From assembly GCF_014495685.1 (NCBI RefSeq), contig NZ_JACTVI010000007.1:1-64000 (forward strand): a stretch of DNA of 64,000 nucleotides. The letters are read 5' to 3'. Source of the DNA: Streptomyces sp. TRM68367 (GTDB lineage: Bacteria; Actinomycetota; Actinomycetes; Streptomycetales; Streptomycetaceae). Both the position numbers and the translations under genes were made by a program. The notes below the pieces were generated by a model. It was not told the DNA's origin. It saw only the letters and a program-made list of their open reading frames with translations, and ran no database searches. Of this stretch, positions 18,220 through 27,737 are shown piece by piece. Position 1 is the first letter of the stretch. Every line of letters begins with the position of its first letter.

Positions 18220-18656
18220 TCAGCTCGAGGTGGCCTTCTCCGCGTCGTCATTGCGGTGGGCGAGCTCGGTGACCCCCACAGGGCGATGCCGATCACCAGT
18301 GGGACGCCGGCTATCCGGTACTGCATGGCGGGGCGCCCGGAGGACCAGGGCAGGACCAGGTAGAGGCAGGTGATCGCGCCCACCACTGGCAGGATGCGGC
18401 CGGCCCGGAAGTGCTTGGCCGTCACCTTGTCCCTGCGCAGCACGAGCACCGACACGTTGACGACCGCGAAGACCGTGAGCAGCAGCAGTGATGTCGTCCC
18501 GCCCAGCAGGGACACGACCGGGCTGTCGGGGTTCAGCGAGACGAAGCTGACCAGCCCGAAGGCGATGGCGGTGGTGAACAGGATCGCGGCCTGCGGAGTA
18601 CGGCGCACGGCGTCCACCTTCGCCAGCAACGGCGCCAGCACTCCCTGCTTGCTCAT
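18220..18656 (-). pseudogene. APC-family amino acid permease, C-terminal fragment
   Basis: It contains the last membrane segments of an amino acid/polyamine permease: AAILFTTAIAFGLVSFVSLN, LLLLTVFAVVNVSVLVLRRD and GRILPVVGAITCLYLVLPWS. The frame shifts near 18250 just before the C-terminal tail. About two-thirds of the protein is gone; the break at 18656 abuts a fragment on the other strand. Confidence 0.7.
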
Positions 18657-18657
18657 C

Positions 18658-18909
18658 CCGTACAGCTACAACTGCCTCGGCTTCGCCTTGCTGCTGGGAG
18701 CCGGTATCGACCGCGCCATCCGCCGACGACCGGCTCGGGTGCCGTGGGCGGCGGCAGCCGCGGTGCTGATCGCCCTGGTACCCGTGAGCCTGCACCTGCG
18801 GCCCCCCGAGAGCCGCCACGACGATGTCGTCGCCATCGGCCGCGCCGTACCCGAGGCCGGCCACCCCGGCGACGGCCTGCTCCATCTGCCCGGCCGCCAC
18901 CATGTCTGA
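18658..18909 (+). pseudogene. C-terminal fragment of a GT39-like membrane glycosyltransferase
   Basis: A hydrophobic segment (LGFALLLGAGIDRAIRRRPA, then PWAAAAAVLIALVPVSLHL) followed by a soluble end with IGRAVPEAGHPGDGLLHLPG. This resembles the C-terminal end of Streptomyces mannosyltransferase-like integral membrane proteins. It begins at the exact junction with the permease fragment and has no start codon of its own. Confidence 0.5.
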
Positions 18910-19090
18910 ACACAGGCCCGCCCCCGGACACCCGAGGCCTGACGGACCTCGCCACGCCCAGGAGGTCGCGAAGCGCCGCACACTGCAAAAGTATTTCCCG
19001 CACACCACTATGCTTCTACGTTCCTGTAGAACATGTGCGCGGCTAGATCGCGTCGCGCAGACACACGTACGTGAAGGAGCGGACGCCACG

Positions 19091-20062
19091 ATGGTGTTCA
19101 AACGACTGCTCGGCTCGCTCGGTGTGGGTGGCCCCACGGTCGACACGGCCCTCGACCAGGGCCCGATCCGGCCCGGCGACGCGCTCAACGGCCAGGTCCG
19201 TCTCCAGGGCGGCAAAGCCGGCTTCGACATCGAGCACATCACGCTGGAGCTGGTGGCGCGGGCCGAGGCCGAGCACGAGGGGGGCGAGAGCGAGGGCGTC
19301 GTCGCCTTCGACCGGCTCACCGTCGGCGGCGGCTTCCGGCTCGGCGAAGGCGAGCCGCACAGCGTGCCGTTCAGCGTGACGCTGCCGTGGGAGACGCCGA
19401 TCACCGAGCTGTACGGCCAGAGCCTGGGCATCGTCCTGGGCGTGCGCACCGAGCTGTCGGTGGCCGGCGCGAAGGACAAGGGCGACCTCGACCGGCTGAC
19501 CGTCGCGCCGCTGCCCGTACAGGAGGCGATCCTCGAGGCGTTCGGGCAGCTCGGGTTCGGCTTCAGGTCCGCCGACCTGGAGTACGGGCGCATCGGCGGC
19601 ACCGGCCAGCAGCTGCCCTTCTACCAGGAGATCGAGATCACCCCGTCGCCGGGGTACGCGCGCCAGGTGAACGAGATCGAGGTGACCTTCCTGGCCGGCC
19701 CGGGCGGGCTGGAGGTGGTCCTGGAGGCCGACAAGCGCGGCGGCCCGTTCTCGTCCGGCCATGACGCACTGACCCGCTTCACCGTCACCCACGACGGCGT
19801 CGGGCACCAGGACTGGAACGCCGTCGTCGACGGCTGGGTCCGGCAACTGATCGAACACCGAGCGGCATACGGCGCGCACGCCGCGTACGGTCACCACGGG
19901 CCCGGGTTCGACGAGCATCAGCAGGGCGGCCACCGTTCCGGCCCCGGCACGGGCACCGCGATCGCGGCCGGAGCGGCCGGGCTCGCGGGCGGCATGGTCG
20001 CGGCCGAAGTCGTCGACGAGGTCGGGGACTTCTTCGAGGGAGAAGAGGACGACGAAGGCTGA
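19091..20062 (+). CDS. Spo0M-like sporulation-control protein (arrestin-like fold)
   Basis: A 323-residue Spo0M-family protein. The N-terminal 220 residues are the arrestin-like double beta-sandwich (MVFKRLLGSLGVGGPTVDTA, GKAGFDIEHITLELVARAEA, HSVPFSVTLPWETPITELYG). The C-terminal quarter is His/Gly-rich, with a hydrophobic GTAIAAGAAGLAGGMVAAEV patch and an acidic tail ending EGEEDDEG. In Bacillus, Spo0M modulates sporulation entry; the role in actinomycetes is not settled. The ATG at 19091 is preceded by GAAGGAG. The region upstream (18910-19090) has a TTCTAC-GTTC-CTGTAGAA hairpin-like element. Confidence 0.85.
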   Translation: MVFKRLLGSLGVGGPTVDTALDQGPIRPGDALNGQVRLQGGKAGFDIEHITLELVARAEAEHEGGESEGVVAFDRLTVGGGFRLGEGEPHSVPFSVTLPWETPITELYGQSLGIVLGVRTELSVAGAKDKGDLDRLTVAPLPVQEAILEAFGQLGFGFRSADLEYGRIGGTGQQLPFYQEIEITPSPGYARQVNEIEVTFLAGPGGLEVVLEADKRGGPFSSGHDALTRFTVTHDGVGHQDWNAVVDGWVRQLIEHRAAYGAHAAYGHHGPGFDEHQQGGHRSGPGTGTAIAAGAAGLAGGMVAAEVVDEVGDFFEGEEDDEG

Positions 20063-20089
20063 GCAGCACTCCGTCTGACATCTCCTGGA

Positions 20090-20830
20090 TCACTGTTGTA
20101 CGGCGTCCAGGAGCACGGGCAGGGAGCGGCGGAACTCGCGTGCCCGTACGGCGGAGAGTGGGTGTCGGCCAGACGTGGGTGGTCGTGGCGGAGCGCCTGG
20201 CCTCCCTCGGCACCCCTTTCCAGGACGAGCCGGAGTCGGTCGTCGCCCAGGAGAAGATCCCGCGGGAGCGCCCTCCTGGGCGGCACCACCGCCGAGAGCC
20301 TCCTGGCCACGGTGGTGGTGTCGTACTTCGCCGCCTTCGGCGCCCCGAACCTGCTGTTCGAGCACATCGTGGGCCACCTTCACGGTGCGCTTCGCGAGCG
20401 CCGACTGCCCCTCCTGGTCAGCACCCGCACGAACACCGCCACGTCGAACGCCGTGCGCTGGCAGGCCACGTCGTGCACGATGCTCGCGGTGATCGGGGCG
20501 CGCTCGCTGCCGGACTCCGCGTCCTGCCGCATCCAGGCCAGCTCGGCGGCCTCCTTCACGGGCCGGGACAGGGCCGCCGTCGCCATCAGCATGACCGTGT
20601 CCCGCCCCTCGGGCGAGCTCGACCAGTTCCTCGACCGGGTGACGCAGCGCGAAGGCGTGCAGGGCGCGCATGGCCATCGCCTCGCGGTGCTCCTCCCTGC
20701 GCAGGATCCCCACGAACCGCTGGACCTGGATCCGTGTCACCCAGGCGTAGGCCTCGTTGAGCGACTCGGCCAGGTCCGGCTGGAACAAGCGGTCCGTGCG
20801 GCGGCTGCCTTCGGTGCGGTCGGTAGGGGG
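20090..20830 (-). pseudogene. Unrecognised gene broken by several frameshifts
   Basis: Protein-like segments switch frames along the minus strand. LFQPDLAESLNEAYAWVTRI and LHAFALRHPVEELVEL lie at the 5' side. EAAELAWMRQDAESGSERAP and ACQRTAFDVAVFVRVL follow. A C-terminal end AREFRRSLPVLLDAVQQ stops at 20090. The pieces read as one protein of about 240 residues with three or more frameshifts. The family is unknown to me. Confidence 0.5.
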
Positions 20831-20929
20831 GCGCCGGTCATCCGCCGCCCAGCATCGCGGGTTCGATCTCACCCCAGTGGGATACCACGGGGCGATCGCG
20901 GCGGCCGCGGCCCTGCTGGCGCGGGCGAC

Positions 20930-21229
20930 TGGGGCAGATCGTGCTGCCGTAGACATGCTGCTGCACTTCGCCCTGCCCCCGGTCACCCGGCTGCACCGGG
21001 CCGCCGCCCTCCGCAACACGCAGGGGCCGCGGGCCGCGCTGGCGGAGGTGGACGGCCTCGCCGCGGAGCTCGACCGGTACTACCTGTTCCACGCCACGCG
21101 CGCCGGCCTCCGGCGCGCGCTGGGCCACCCCGACGAGGCCCGTGCCGCGGACCGGCTCGCGCTCGAGCTGACCGCCAACCCCGCCGAACACGGCCCTGCT
21201 CCAGGAACGCGCCGCGTCCTGAGCGATCG
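20930..21229 (+). pseudogene. C-terminal remnant of a second ECF42-type sigma factor
   Basis: AAALRNTQGPRAALAEVDGL, HATRAGLRRALGHPDEARAA and DRLALELTANPAE are the end of the ECF42 C-terminal extension. Compare RAVAVGEADGPRAGLAALAA in the intact gene at 14529-15683. A one-base shift near 21190 moves the last residues (LLQERAAS) to another frame. The sigma domains are absent. Confidence 0.65.
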
Positions 21230-21304
21230 ATGCCGCCCGCCGGGCGGGAACCAGGCCGGCCCTCCCCGGCGTTGAGCAGTACAGGAGCGAAGCTGGGGGT
21301 CCTC

Positions 21305-21976
21305 ATGGTGTACGGATCGCATGACCACCCTGGATCTCGGTACGGACCGGGCGGTGCGGCCCGCCCCGCACGCGGGGCGCGCCGGGCCCGGGTGAGAGAT
21401 GCCGGCGTTCTGATGGTTGCCTGGGTCGCCCTGCTGTGGGTGCTCGAGGCCGTCGACGCGGCGAGCGGCCACGCGCTGGACACGTTCGGCGTCAGCCCGC
21501 GCGAGGCCGGCGAACTGCGGGACGTCGTGCCCTCCGCCTTTGTGCACTTCGGCTTCGACCATCTCGCTGCGAACAGCGTGCCGCTGCTGGTACTCGGCTT
21601 CCTCGCCGCGCTGTCCGGTATACGCCGGTGCCTCGCCGTCGTCGCTGTGATCATGCTCGTCGGCGGCCTGGGCGTGTGGCTGACGGCCCCCGCCCACTCC
21701 ACGACCGCGGGTGCGTCCGGCGTCGTCTTCGGTCTCTTCGGCTATCTGCTGCTGCGCGGCTTCGTCGATCGCCGCGTCGGCGACATCCTGGTGGGTCTCC
21801 TGGTCGGCGCGGTCTACGGCTCGATCCTGTGGGGTGTCCTGCCGACAACGACCGGGGTCAGCTGGCAGGGGCATCTCTTCGGACTCCTGGGCGGCATAGC
21901 CGCGGCCTTCGCGTTCCGGCGGTCCCGCGACGGCAGCGATGCGCTCTCGGACAGAGGAAGCCGCCGGTACGCGTGA
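21305..21976 (+). CDS. Rhomboid-family intramembrane serine protease
   Basis: A 223-residue polytopic protein with a rhomboid core. HFGFDHLAANSVPLLVLGF is the H-x-x-x-x-H-L-x-x-N helix. GASGVVFGLFGYLLLRGF carries the catalytic GxSG serine, and SWQGHLFGLLGGIAAAF carries the catalytic histidine. About six membrane segments fit. The ATG at 21305 sits after a GGGGGT stretch; the first 35 residues are polar and Arg-rich. The enzyme would cleave membrane-spanning substrates, unknown here. It is followed by the PL7 gene 134 bases on. Confidence 0.85.
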   Translation: MVYGSHDHPGSRYGPGGAARPARGARRARVRDAGVLMVAWVALLWVLEAVDAASGHALDTFGVSPREAGELRDVVPSAFVHFGFDHLAANSVPLLVLGFLAALSGIRRCLAVVAVIMLVGGLGVWLTAPAHSTTAGASGVVFGLFGYLLLRGFVDRRVGDILVGLLVGAVYGSILWGVLPTTTGVSWQGHLFGLLGGIAAAFAFRRSRDGSDALSDRGSRRYA

Positions 21977-22110
21977 GTGCCGCGGGGCGGCCAACGTGGC
22001 AGGACGGCGCCGCCCGCCGAGCGCACGGGTTTCGGGACCCGTCCCGTCGACGACGGCTACGGTTCGCGTCGGGCCAGACCGAACACCCGACGAGAGGGAG
22101 GAAACCCTCC

Positions 22111-22893
22111 ATGCCAAGCACTCGGACCTGCGTGCTGGCGGTCATCACCGCGGCCGTTTCGACCGCCGTGTTCACGCTGCCCGCCCAGGCCGCCACAGCG
22201 GTCCCGCCCGAGCGGGCCGCCGCCCGGTGCGCGTACCCGTCCGAGGTCCTCGACCTGACCGACTGGAAGCTGACGCTGCCCACCGGCGAGGACGAGGATC
22301 CCACCGAGATCACCCAGCCGGAGCTGGCGGCCTTCTCCGCCGACCCCTGGTTCCGGGTGCGTGGCACCTGTGACGCGGTCCGGTTCCGGGCCCCCGTCAA
22401 CGGCGTGACGACGGGAGGTTCCAGCTACCCGCGCGCCGAGCTGCGGGAGATGACCGACGGCGGCGAGGACGAAGCCGCCTGGTCCACCACGGACGGCAGG
22501 CACACCCTGGCGGTGACCGAGGCGTTCACGGCACTGCCCGCCGAGAAGCCGCACCTGGTGGGCGCGCAGGTCCACGGCGGGGACGACGACGTCACGGTCT
22601 TCCGCCTCGAAGGAAGCAGCCTCTACATCACCGACGGCGACGACCGGCACCATCACCTCGTCACCGACGACTACGAGCTGGGCACCGAGTTCGAGGCCAG
22701 GTTCCTGGCAGAGGACGGGAAGATCCGCGTCTACTACAACGGGAAGCCGCAGACCACGATCTCCCACGACGGCGACGCCAACTACTTCAAGGCCGGGGCC
22801 TACACCCAGGCCAACTGCGACAACGCCGACCCGTGCGCCGACTCGAACTACGGCGAGGTTCGCATCTCGGACATCAAGGTCGCCCACTCCTGA
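22111..22893 (+). CDS. Secreted polysaccharide lyase family 7 (alginate lyase-like)
   Basis: A 260-residue protein with a Sec signal peptide (residues 1-28, TCVLAVITAAVSTAVFTLPA then cleavage near AQA-A) and a complete PL7 jelly-roll. The three PL7 signatures are present: RAELREM (R-x-E-L), QVHGGDDD (Q-I/V-H) and YFKAGAYTQ (Y-F-K-A-G-x-Y-x-Q). Together these carry the catalytic His, Tyr, Gln and Arg. A QVH rather than QIH centre is often linked to polyguluronate or mixed-link preference variants, so the exact polymer is open. The ATG at 22111 follows GAGGGAGG. It stands alone. Confidence 0.9.
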   Translation: MPSTRTCVLAVITAAVSTAVFTLPAQAATAVPPERAAARCAYPSEVLDLTDWKLTLPTGEDEDPTEITQPELAAFSADPWFRVRGTCDAVRFRAPVNGVTTGGSSYPRAELREMTDGGEDEAAWSTTDGRHTLAVTEAFTALPAEKPHLVGAQVHGGDDDVTVFRLEGSSLYITDGDDRHHHLVTDDYELGTEFEARFLAEDGKIRVYYNGKPQTTISHDGDANYFKAGAYTQANCDNADPCADSNYGEVRISDIKVAHS

Positions 22894-22922
22894 CCGGCGG
22901 ACGGGCCGGCAGCGTCCCTCCC

Positions 22923-24918
22923 CTACGTCGTGCCGAGGGCGGCGAGCCAGTGGTCCACTGGGCCGAGGGTGACCAGGCCGCTGCCGGCGCCGGCGAGTTC
23001 TCCGGAGGCCGGCTGCAGGCGGGTGCGGAGGGTCTGCAGCGCGGCCTGGTCGCCGAGTTCCAGGGTCAGGGCGGCGTGCAGGCAGCACAGTACCTCGTAG
23101 AGCAGGTCCGCGGGCGGCTCGGGCAGGGTGTGCAGTCTCGCCCGGGCGTCGGCGTGGCGGCCGGTGCGCAGCAGGACGAAGGGTTCGGCCCAGGGGGCGT
23201 ACGGGCCCCAGTCCGTGTCCGCCGCCGGGTCGATGTGTGCGGCGGCCCGTGACGCGGGTGTGGTGGCGTCGGCCAGGTGCAGGCAGAGCCGGGCGAGGGG
23301 CAGCAGTCCGTGCTCCACGCCGGGCATGCCGGCGCCGTCCAGCAGCCGGGCGGCGGCCCGGTATGCGGTCCCGGCCCGGGCACGCTGCCCGGAGGCGGCC
23401 AGCCGCAGCGCCCGGTACCAGTGGGTGAAGACGCACACCAGTGGCCGTTCGTGGCGCTCGGCCAGCGCGTCCGCCGCGGCGGGGTGTTCGTCCGCCGTCG
23501 TGAAGTCGCCGAGTGCGCTGTTCGCCTGTATGCGGATCAGGTGGCCGAGCACCTCGAAGTTGACCAGGCCGTGCCGGGCGGCGAGCGCGATCAGCTCCTC
23601 GCCGATCACGTCCCGCCGCGGCGCGAGACCGGCCCGGGTGCAGGACTGCATGAACGCCCCGTTGAGGGCGAACGCCAGCAGCGTAAGGTCGTCCAGGCGG
23701 CGGGCGGTCTCCTCCGCCTCGCGGGCGGCCTGCGGGCCGCGCGGTGATCTGGTGCCGCGCATCTCCAGCGCGATCGTGGCGAGCAGCCGGCAGCGGGCCA
23801 CCTCGTGCGCGGTGTCGTCCGGCAGCGCTGTCAGGGTGCGCTCGGCGGCCGCGACGATCTGCCGGGCCTGCTCCGGGTCGTCGCTGCGGGGCCAGATCGC
23901 GGGGACGTCGTACGCGCCGATGACCCGGGCGATCAGTTCCGGGTCGCCGAACTCCTCCGCTGCCGTGACGGCTGCGAGGCGATGCTCCCGGGCCGCCGCG
24001 AGGCCGCTGCCTCCGGTCACCGCGAGGTTGCGGAGCAGGCCGACCGTCGACTCCAGCCGGGATCGCGCCCCCGCGGCGACCGTGCGGTCGTACGCCTCGG
24101 CCGCCCGCGTCCACAGCCGGGCCGCCGCCGTCACCGGTTCTGCCGGCGGGTCAGGGCGTGGGTCCTGGGCGAGGACGTCCGCCTCCAGGCGGCGCAGCCG
24201 CGGGCCGGGATCCACCCCGAGGCGGTCGGCCAGCATCGCCCGGGCCCGGCGCAGTACGGCGAGCGCGTCCGCCTGGCGGCCCGCGCGGTACAGCGCGAGG
24301 GCCAGCAGCCGCCAGGCTTCCTCCCGCCAGGGGTGCTCGGCCACGTGCGCGTCCAGGGCACGGCCTCGGCGGCCAGCCCGAGGGCAAGCCGGGCCTGTGC
24401 CTGCTGCTCGCCGGCCCGCAGCCGCAGCTCGGTCAGGCGAGCGCTCGGCGCGGACCCAGGCGTCTGCGGCGGCCTCGGCGTAGGCGGGGCCGCGCCACAG
24501 CGCCAGCGCGTTCTCCAGGTGCTCCAGTGCCTGCCCGGGCGGCGCCGCGGCGGCGGCGTCGACGGCCGCCTCGAACCGCCAGGCGTCCACGGCGTCGGGT
24601 GCGGCCCGCAGCGCGTAGCCGGGGCCCTCGGTGACCAGCAGGCGGGGCGCGTTGCGGGCGGTCCGGCTCCAGGATGCGGCGCAGTGCGGCGACGAAGGTC
24701 TGCACGGCGCCGACCGCGCGCGGTCCGGGCTCGTCCCACAGGTCCTCCACCAGCCGGGCGACCGGGACCACGCGGCGCCGAGCGACGATCAGCCGGGCGA
24801 GCACGGCCCGGTGCCGGGGGCCCTTCAGTGCGAGGGCGTCGCCGGCGCCGTCCCACGCGGAGGCGCCCGAACAGGTCGCCGCCGAGCTCCGCAAGCTCCT
24901 GGCGCGGCGAGCCCACAT
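22923..24918 (-). pseudogene. BTAD/SARP-like regulator with TPR-type C-terminus, frameshifted
   Basis: This was a regulator of about 640 residues. An OmpR-type winged helix (GPRHRAVLARLIVARRRVVP, VARLVEDLWDEPGPRAVGAV) is followed by a bacterial transcriptional activation domain (LENALALWRGPAYAEA, HPWREEAWRLLALALYRAGR, LGVDPGPRLRRLEADVLAQD) and a long helical-repeat region. No NB-ARC ATPase is seen. Frames change near 24655, 24440 and 24355, all in the DNA-binding/BTAD half, while the C-terminal 500 codons remain open. Confidence 0.8.
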
Positions 24919-25019
24919 CCGACGGCCGTCAGGAAGAGAGTTACGCCGTCACTCCCCTGGGTGATCTGGCAGGCCCGCGAGCTCTGACGCCCACCGTCGC
25001 ATCCCTGGGTTCTCCGCGA

Positions 25020-25365
25020 TCTCCGCATAGGCTCGAACTGTTCACGGCATTGCCGCCGAAGGATGCCGCCGGCGGTGGCGGGGACCCGCTCGACACGATC
25101 CTGCGCAACCTCGGCCGGGACACGGTCATCGTCACCGGAACGCTCACCAACTACTGCTGCGGCACCACGGCCCGGCAGGCGTACGAACGCGGATACCCGG
25201 GTGATGTTCGGCTCGGACGTCACGGCCACCGACGACGAGTCCCGCCAGGAACCGGAACTCGCGGTCCTGCGCAAGGGCTTCGCCCTGGTGCTCACGGCCG
25301 AGGAGATCACGGACCGGCTGAGCGAGCGGACAAATGGTGAGACAATCGACATCCGCTCTCTCTGA
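25020..25365 (+). pseudogene. Isochorismatase-like cysteine hydrolase, C-terminal fragment
   Basis: TILRNLGRDTVIVTGTLTNY followed by CCGTTARQAYERGY is the isochorismatase-fold nucleophile region. After a shift near 25200, VMFGSDVTATDDESRQEPEL and LTAEEITDRLSE complete the C-terminus. The N-terminal half is missing, replaced by the opposite-strand BTAD pseudogene. Confidence 0.75.
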
Positions 25366-25400
25366 ACACCGTTCTCTCTGAGACGGAGGGGAAAACGCCC

Positions 25401-26291
25401 GTGGACCTGGACGCCGTCGCCGACGAGCTCTACGGGCTGCGGCCGGAGGACTTCACCGCCGCCCGCGACGCACGCGCGGCAGCAGCACGCAAGGAGGGCG
25501 ACCGAGCCCTCGCCGAGAAGATCGGCAAGTTGCGCCGGCCGAGCCTGTCGGCGTGGGCCGGCAACCTGCTCGTCCGCGAGCAGCCCGAGCAGGTCGAGCC
25601 GCTGCTCCGGCTGGGCGAAGGGCTGCGCCAGGCGCATCGCGAGCTGAACGGTGACCAGCTGCGCGAACTCGGCCGCCGGCAGCGGACCCTGATCAACGCG
25701 CTGACCCGTCAGACCCGCCACCTGGCGGCGGAGGCCGGTCACCCGATCGGTGAGAGCACCCTGCACGAGGTCGAAGACACCCTGCACGCCGTGCTCGCCG
25801 ACCCGGAGGCCGCGCAGGAATGGGCGGTCGGCCGCCTGGTCAAACCCCTCTCCCCCACCGCCGGTTTCCCCACCGCCGAGGCCGAAGCCCTGGCCCGGGT
25901 ACCCGCCTCGCCTGCAAAACCACCGGCCGACCGCCAGAAGAGCCAGAAGAGCCAGCCGGACGCAGAGCGGCACCGGCGGCTTACTCGGGCGCGACAGGAA
26001 GCCGAGGAGGCGGAGCAGGAACTGCACACCCTGGAGGAGGAGGCCACGGCGGCCGGACGCGCCGCGCAGGACGCGGCAGAGTTGGTGGGCAGGCTCCAGC
26101 AGCGCATCGACGAGCTGACCGAGGCGCTGAAGGGCGCCGAGGACGAGCAGCAGGAGGCCCGTGCCGCCGAGAAGGAGGCGCGCGAGCAGGTGCGGAACAC
26201 CGACCGCCGGGTCCGGGAGGCCCGGCGCCGGGCCAGAACCGCCGTCGCGCGTGCCGAGCGGCTGTCCGCGAAGGAAGAGCGTGCCTCTTAG
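25401..26291 (+). CDS. Hypothetical protein with long C-terminal coiled coil
   Basis: A 296-residue soluble protein, strongly helical. The N-terminal part (residues 1-150) has ARKEGDRALAEKIGKLRRPS and LSAWAGNLLVREQPEQVEPL, a pattern common in a conserved but unnamed Streptomyces family. Residues about 185-296 form an Ala/Glu/Arg coiled coil (ELHTLEEEATAAGRAAQDAA, VREARRRARTAVARAERLSA). GTG at 25401 follows GGAGGGGAAA. It shares 11 bases with the DeoR-type start at 26281, so the two were probably coupled. Confidence 0.8.
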   Translation: MDLDAVADELYGLRPEDFTAARDARAAAARKEGDRALAEKIGKLRRPSLSAWAGNLLVREQPEQVEPLLRLGEGLRQAHRELNGDQLRELGRRQRTLINALTRQTRHLAAEAGHPIGESTLHEVEDTLHAVLADPEAAQEWAVGRLVKPLSPTAGFPTAEAEALARVPASPAKPPADRQKSQKSQPDAERHRRLTRARQEAEEAEQELHTLEEEATAAGRAAQDAAELVGRLQQRIDELTEALKGAEDEQQEARAAEKEAREQVRNTDRRVREARRRARTAVARAERLSAKEERAS

Positions 26292-26827
26292 TCCCCCACC
26301 CGGATCCCAGGCCCGGCGCGACCGGATCCTGCACCTGGCCACCACGACCGGCCTCACCAGCGTCGAGGAGTTGTCGCAGCGCTTCGGCGTCACCGCCTCC
26401 ACCATCCGCCGCGACCTCGCCAAGCTGACCGCCGACGGCCGCCTCGCCCGCGCCTACGGCGGAGCCATGGCGCTGACCGCCCATCCGGAGGCGTCGCTGC
26501 GGCAGCGCACCGGCGAGGCGTTCGAGGAGAAGCGGGCCATCGCGCGCCGGGCCGCCGCCGAGGTGCGTGCCGGTGAGACGGTGCTGCTGGACGCCGGATC
26601 GACCGTGGGCGCCCTCGCGCACGAACTGCGCTCGGCGAAGGAACTCACCCGACCGACACCCCGATGCTGTCCGACCCCGGCCGCTCCCGCACTCCCCGGC
26701 ACTCCCGCCGCTCGGCCGGCTCGTCTCACCCGACGAGGTCGCCGGACTCACCGCCTTCCTCCTCGGCCCGGAGGGCGGCACGATCACCGGCCAGCAACTC
26801 GTCCAGTGCGCCGGGGCCTCGCTCTGA
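26281..26827 (+). pseudogene. DeoR-type regulator N-terminus joined to an SDR tail
   Basis: GTG at 26281 opens a DeoR/GlpR protein: VEELSQRFGVTASTIRRDLA is the helix-turn-helix, and GETVLLDAGSTVGALAHELR starts the sensor domain. Homology ends at about 26655. From about 26715, in another frame, SPDEVAGLTAFLLGPEGGTI and TGQQLVQCAGASL are the end of an SDR enzyme. A deletion therefore fused the 5' part of one gene to the 3' end of another, out of frame. Confidence 0.75.
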
Positions 26828-27475
26828 CGGATCCGGTGCGGCAACGCCGACGATGTTCTCGCCCACGGTCCGGACACGGGCCGCCCATCCCAGCGCCGTG
26901 AGTTCGCCCGTCAGGGTCCGGGCGTCGTGGAACACCTTCACGATGCGGTACCGGCCGCCGTCGCCGAGTCGGCGCAGCACTGTGGGAACGGGCCCCGGCT
27001 CGACGCCTTCCTCGCTCACGGCGGCGGCCGGCCCGTCGTCGACGAAGACGGCTCTGCCGCCCGGCGCGAGAAAGCCGGCGACGGTGTGCCAGAAGGCCGG
27101 CAGCCGCGCCGGCGGGACGTGGGAGAGCCAGAAGGCGAAGAACACCGTGTCGTAGCGCCGGGGCGGCTGCCAGTCGAAGACGTCGGCCCGGACGAACCGC
27201 ACGTTGAGGGCAGGAGTACGCCCGCGAGCGATGGCCAGCACCTCCGCGGCCGCGTCGACAGCGGTCACCGAGTGCGCTCGGGCGGCGAGCGCGGGAGTCC
27301 ACGGGCCCGTTCCGCAGGCCAGCTCCAGCACATCTCCGGCCACCGGAAGGCAGTCCACGACGGTCAGCAACCGCCGTAGCTCCTCGCGCTCCGCGTAGGG
27401 CCGGTCGTATTCGGCCGCACCTGCACGGTAGTAGGCGAGCTGTTCCGCCAGGAGGGCGTCGCCATCGTCGGTCAT
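26726..27475 (-). CDS. Class I SAM-dependent methyltransferase, probable altered C-terminus
   Basis: A 249-residue reading frame. Motif I is LELACGTGPWTPALAARA, motif II is VTAVDAAAEVLAIARGR, and the later FVRADVFDWQPPRRYDTVFF and FLAPGGRAVFVDD are typical of a Rossmann methyltransferase (methyltransferase-25/-11). After GENIVGVAAP the last 39 residues read through the opposite-strand SDR tail (26715-26827). The native stop codon seems lost and the C-terminus is therefore probably foreign. The ATG at 27475 (MTDDGDALLAEQLAYY) is supported by homology-like content. Substrate unknown. Confidence 0.75.
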   Translation of the reverse strand: MTDDGDALLAEQLAYYRAGAAEYDRPYAEREELRRLLTVVDCLPVAGDVLELACGTGPWTPALAARAHSVTAVDAAAEVLAIARGRTPALNVRFVRADVFDWQPPRRYDTVFFAFWLSHVPPARLPAFWHTVAGFLAPGGRAVFVDDGPAAAVSEEGVEPGPVPTVLRRLGDGGRYRIVKVFHDARTLTGELTALGWAARVRTVGENIVGVAAPDPSERGPGALDELLAGDRAALRAEEEGGESGDLVG

Positions 27476-27533
27476 GACCCGTATGGTCGGGTCTGTCCCT
27501 GGGACAAGGTCAACCCCGGCAGCGCTACCGCTC

Positions 27534-27737
27534 TCAACCGGAGGGGCGCTCGGGAGGCCCGGACGAGTATCTCGGATCCCGGTTGACGGAGGGCGAAGGT
27601 GGCCCCTGCAGCAGTTCCGCTGCCTGGTTCTCCGTGTGCGCGGCCGCCATCTGGGCCTCCGCCACCACGTCACCGCGTTCGCGCACCAGGTCCTCGTAGA
27701 TCGGCAGATGGTCGGCCTCGGCGGATGCCTGTGTCAC
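27534..27737 (-). CDS. Small conserved-looking hypothetical protein
   Basis: A 67-residue acidic protein (VTQASAEADHLPIYEDLVRE, then ERGDVVAEAQMAAAHTENQA). GTG at 27737 is preferred over the TTG nine codons upstream because GGAG lies seven bases before it. It is probably helical. The function is unknown. The last 20 residues, rich in Pro and Ser, may be read-through. Confidence 0.5.
   Translation of the reverse strand: MTQASAEADHLPIYEDLVRERGDVVAEAQMAAAHTENQAAELLQGPPSPSVNRDPRYSSGPPERPSG

Noticed and set aside
22057-24114. A 685-codon minus-strand open frame
   Set aside because: It is antisense to the PL7 gene and out of frame with the BTAD remnant. Its sequence is Arg/Gly-rich with no domains.
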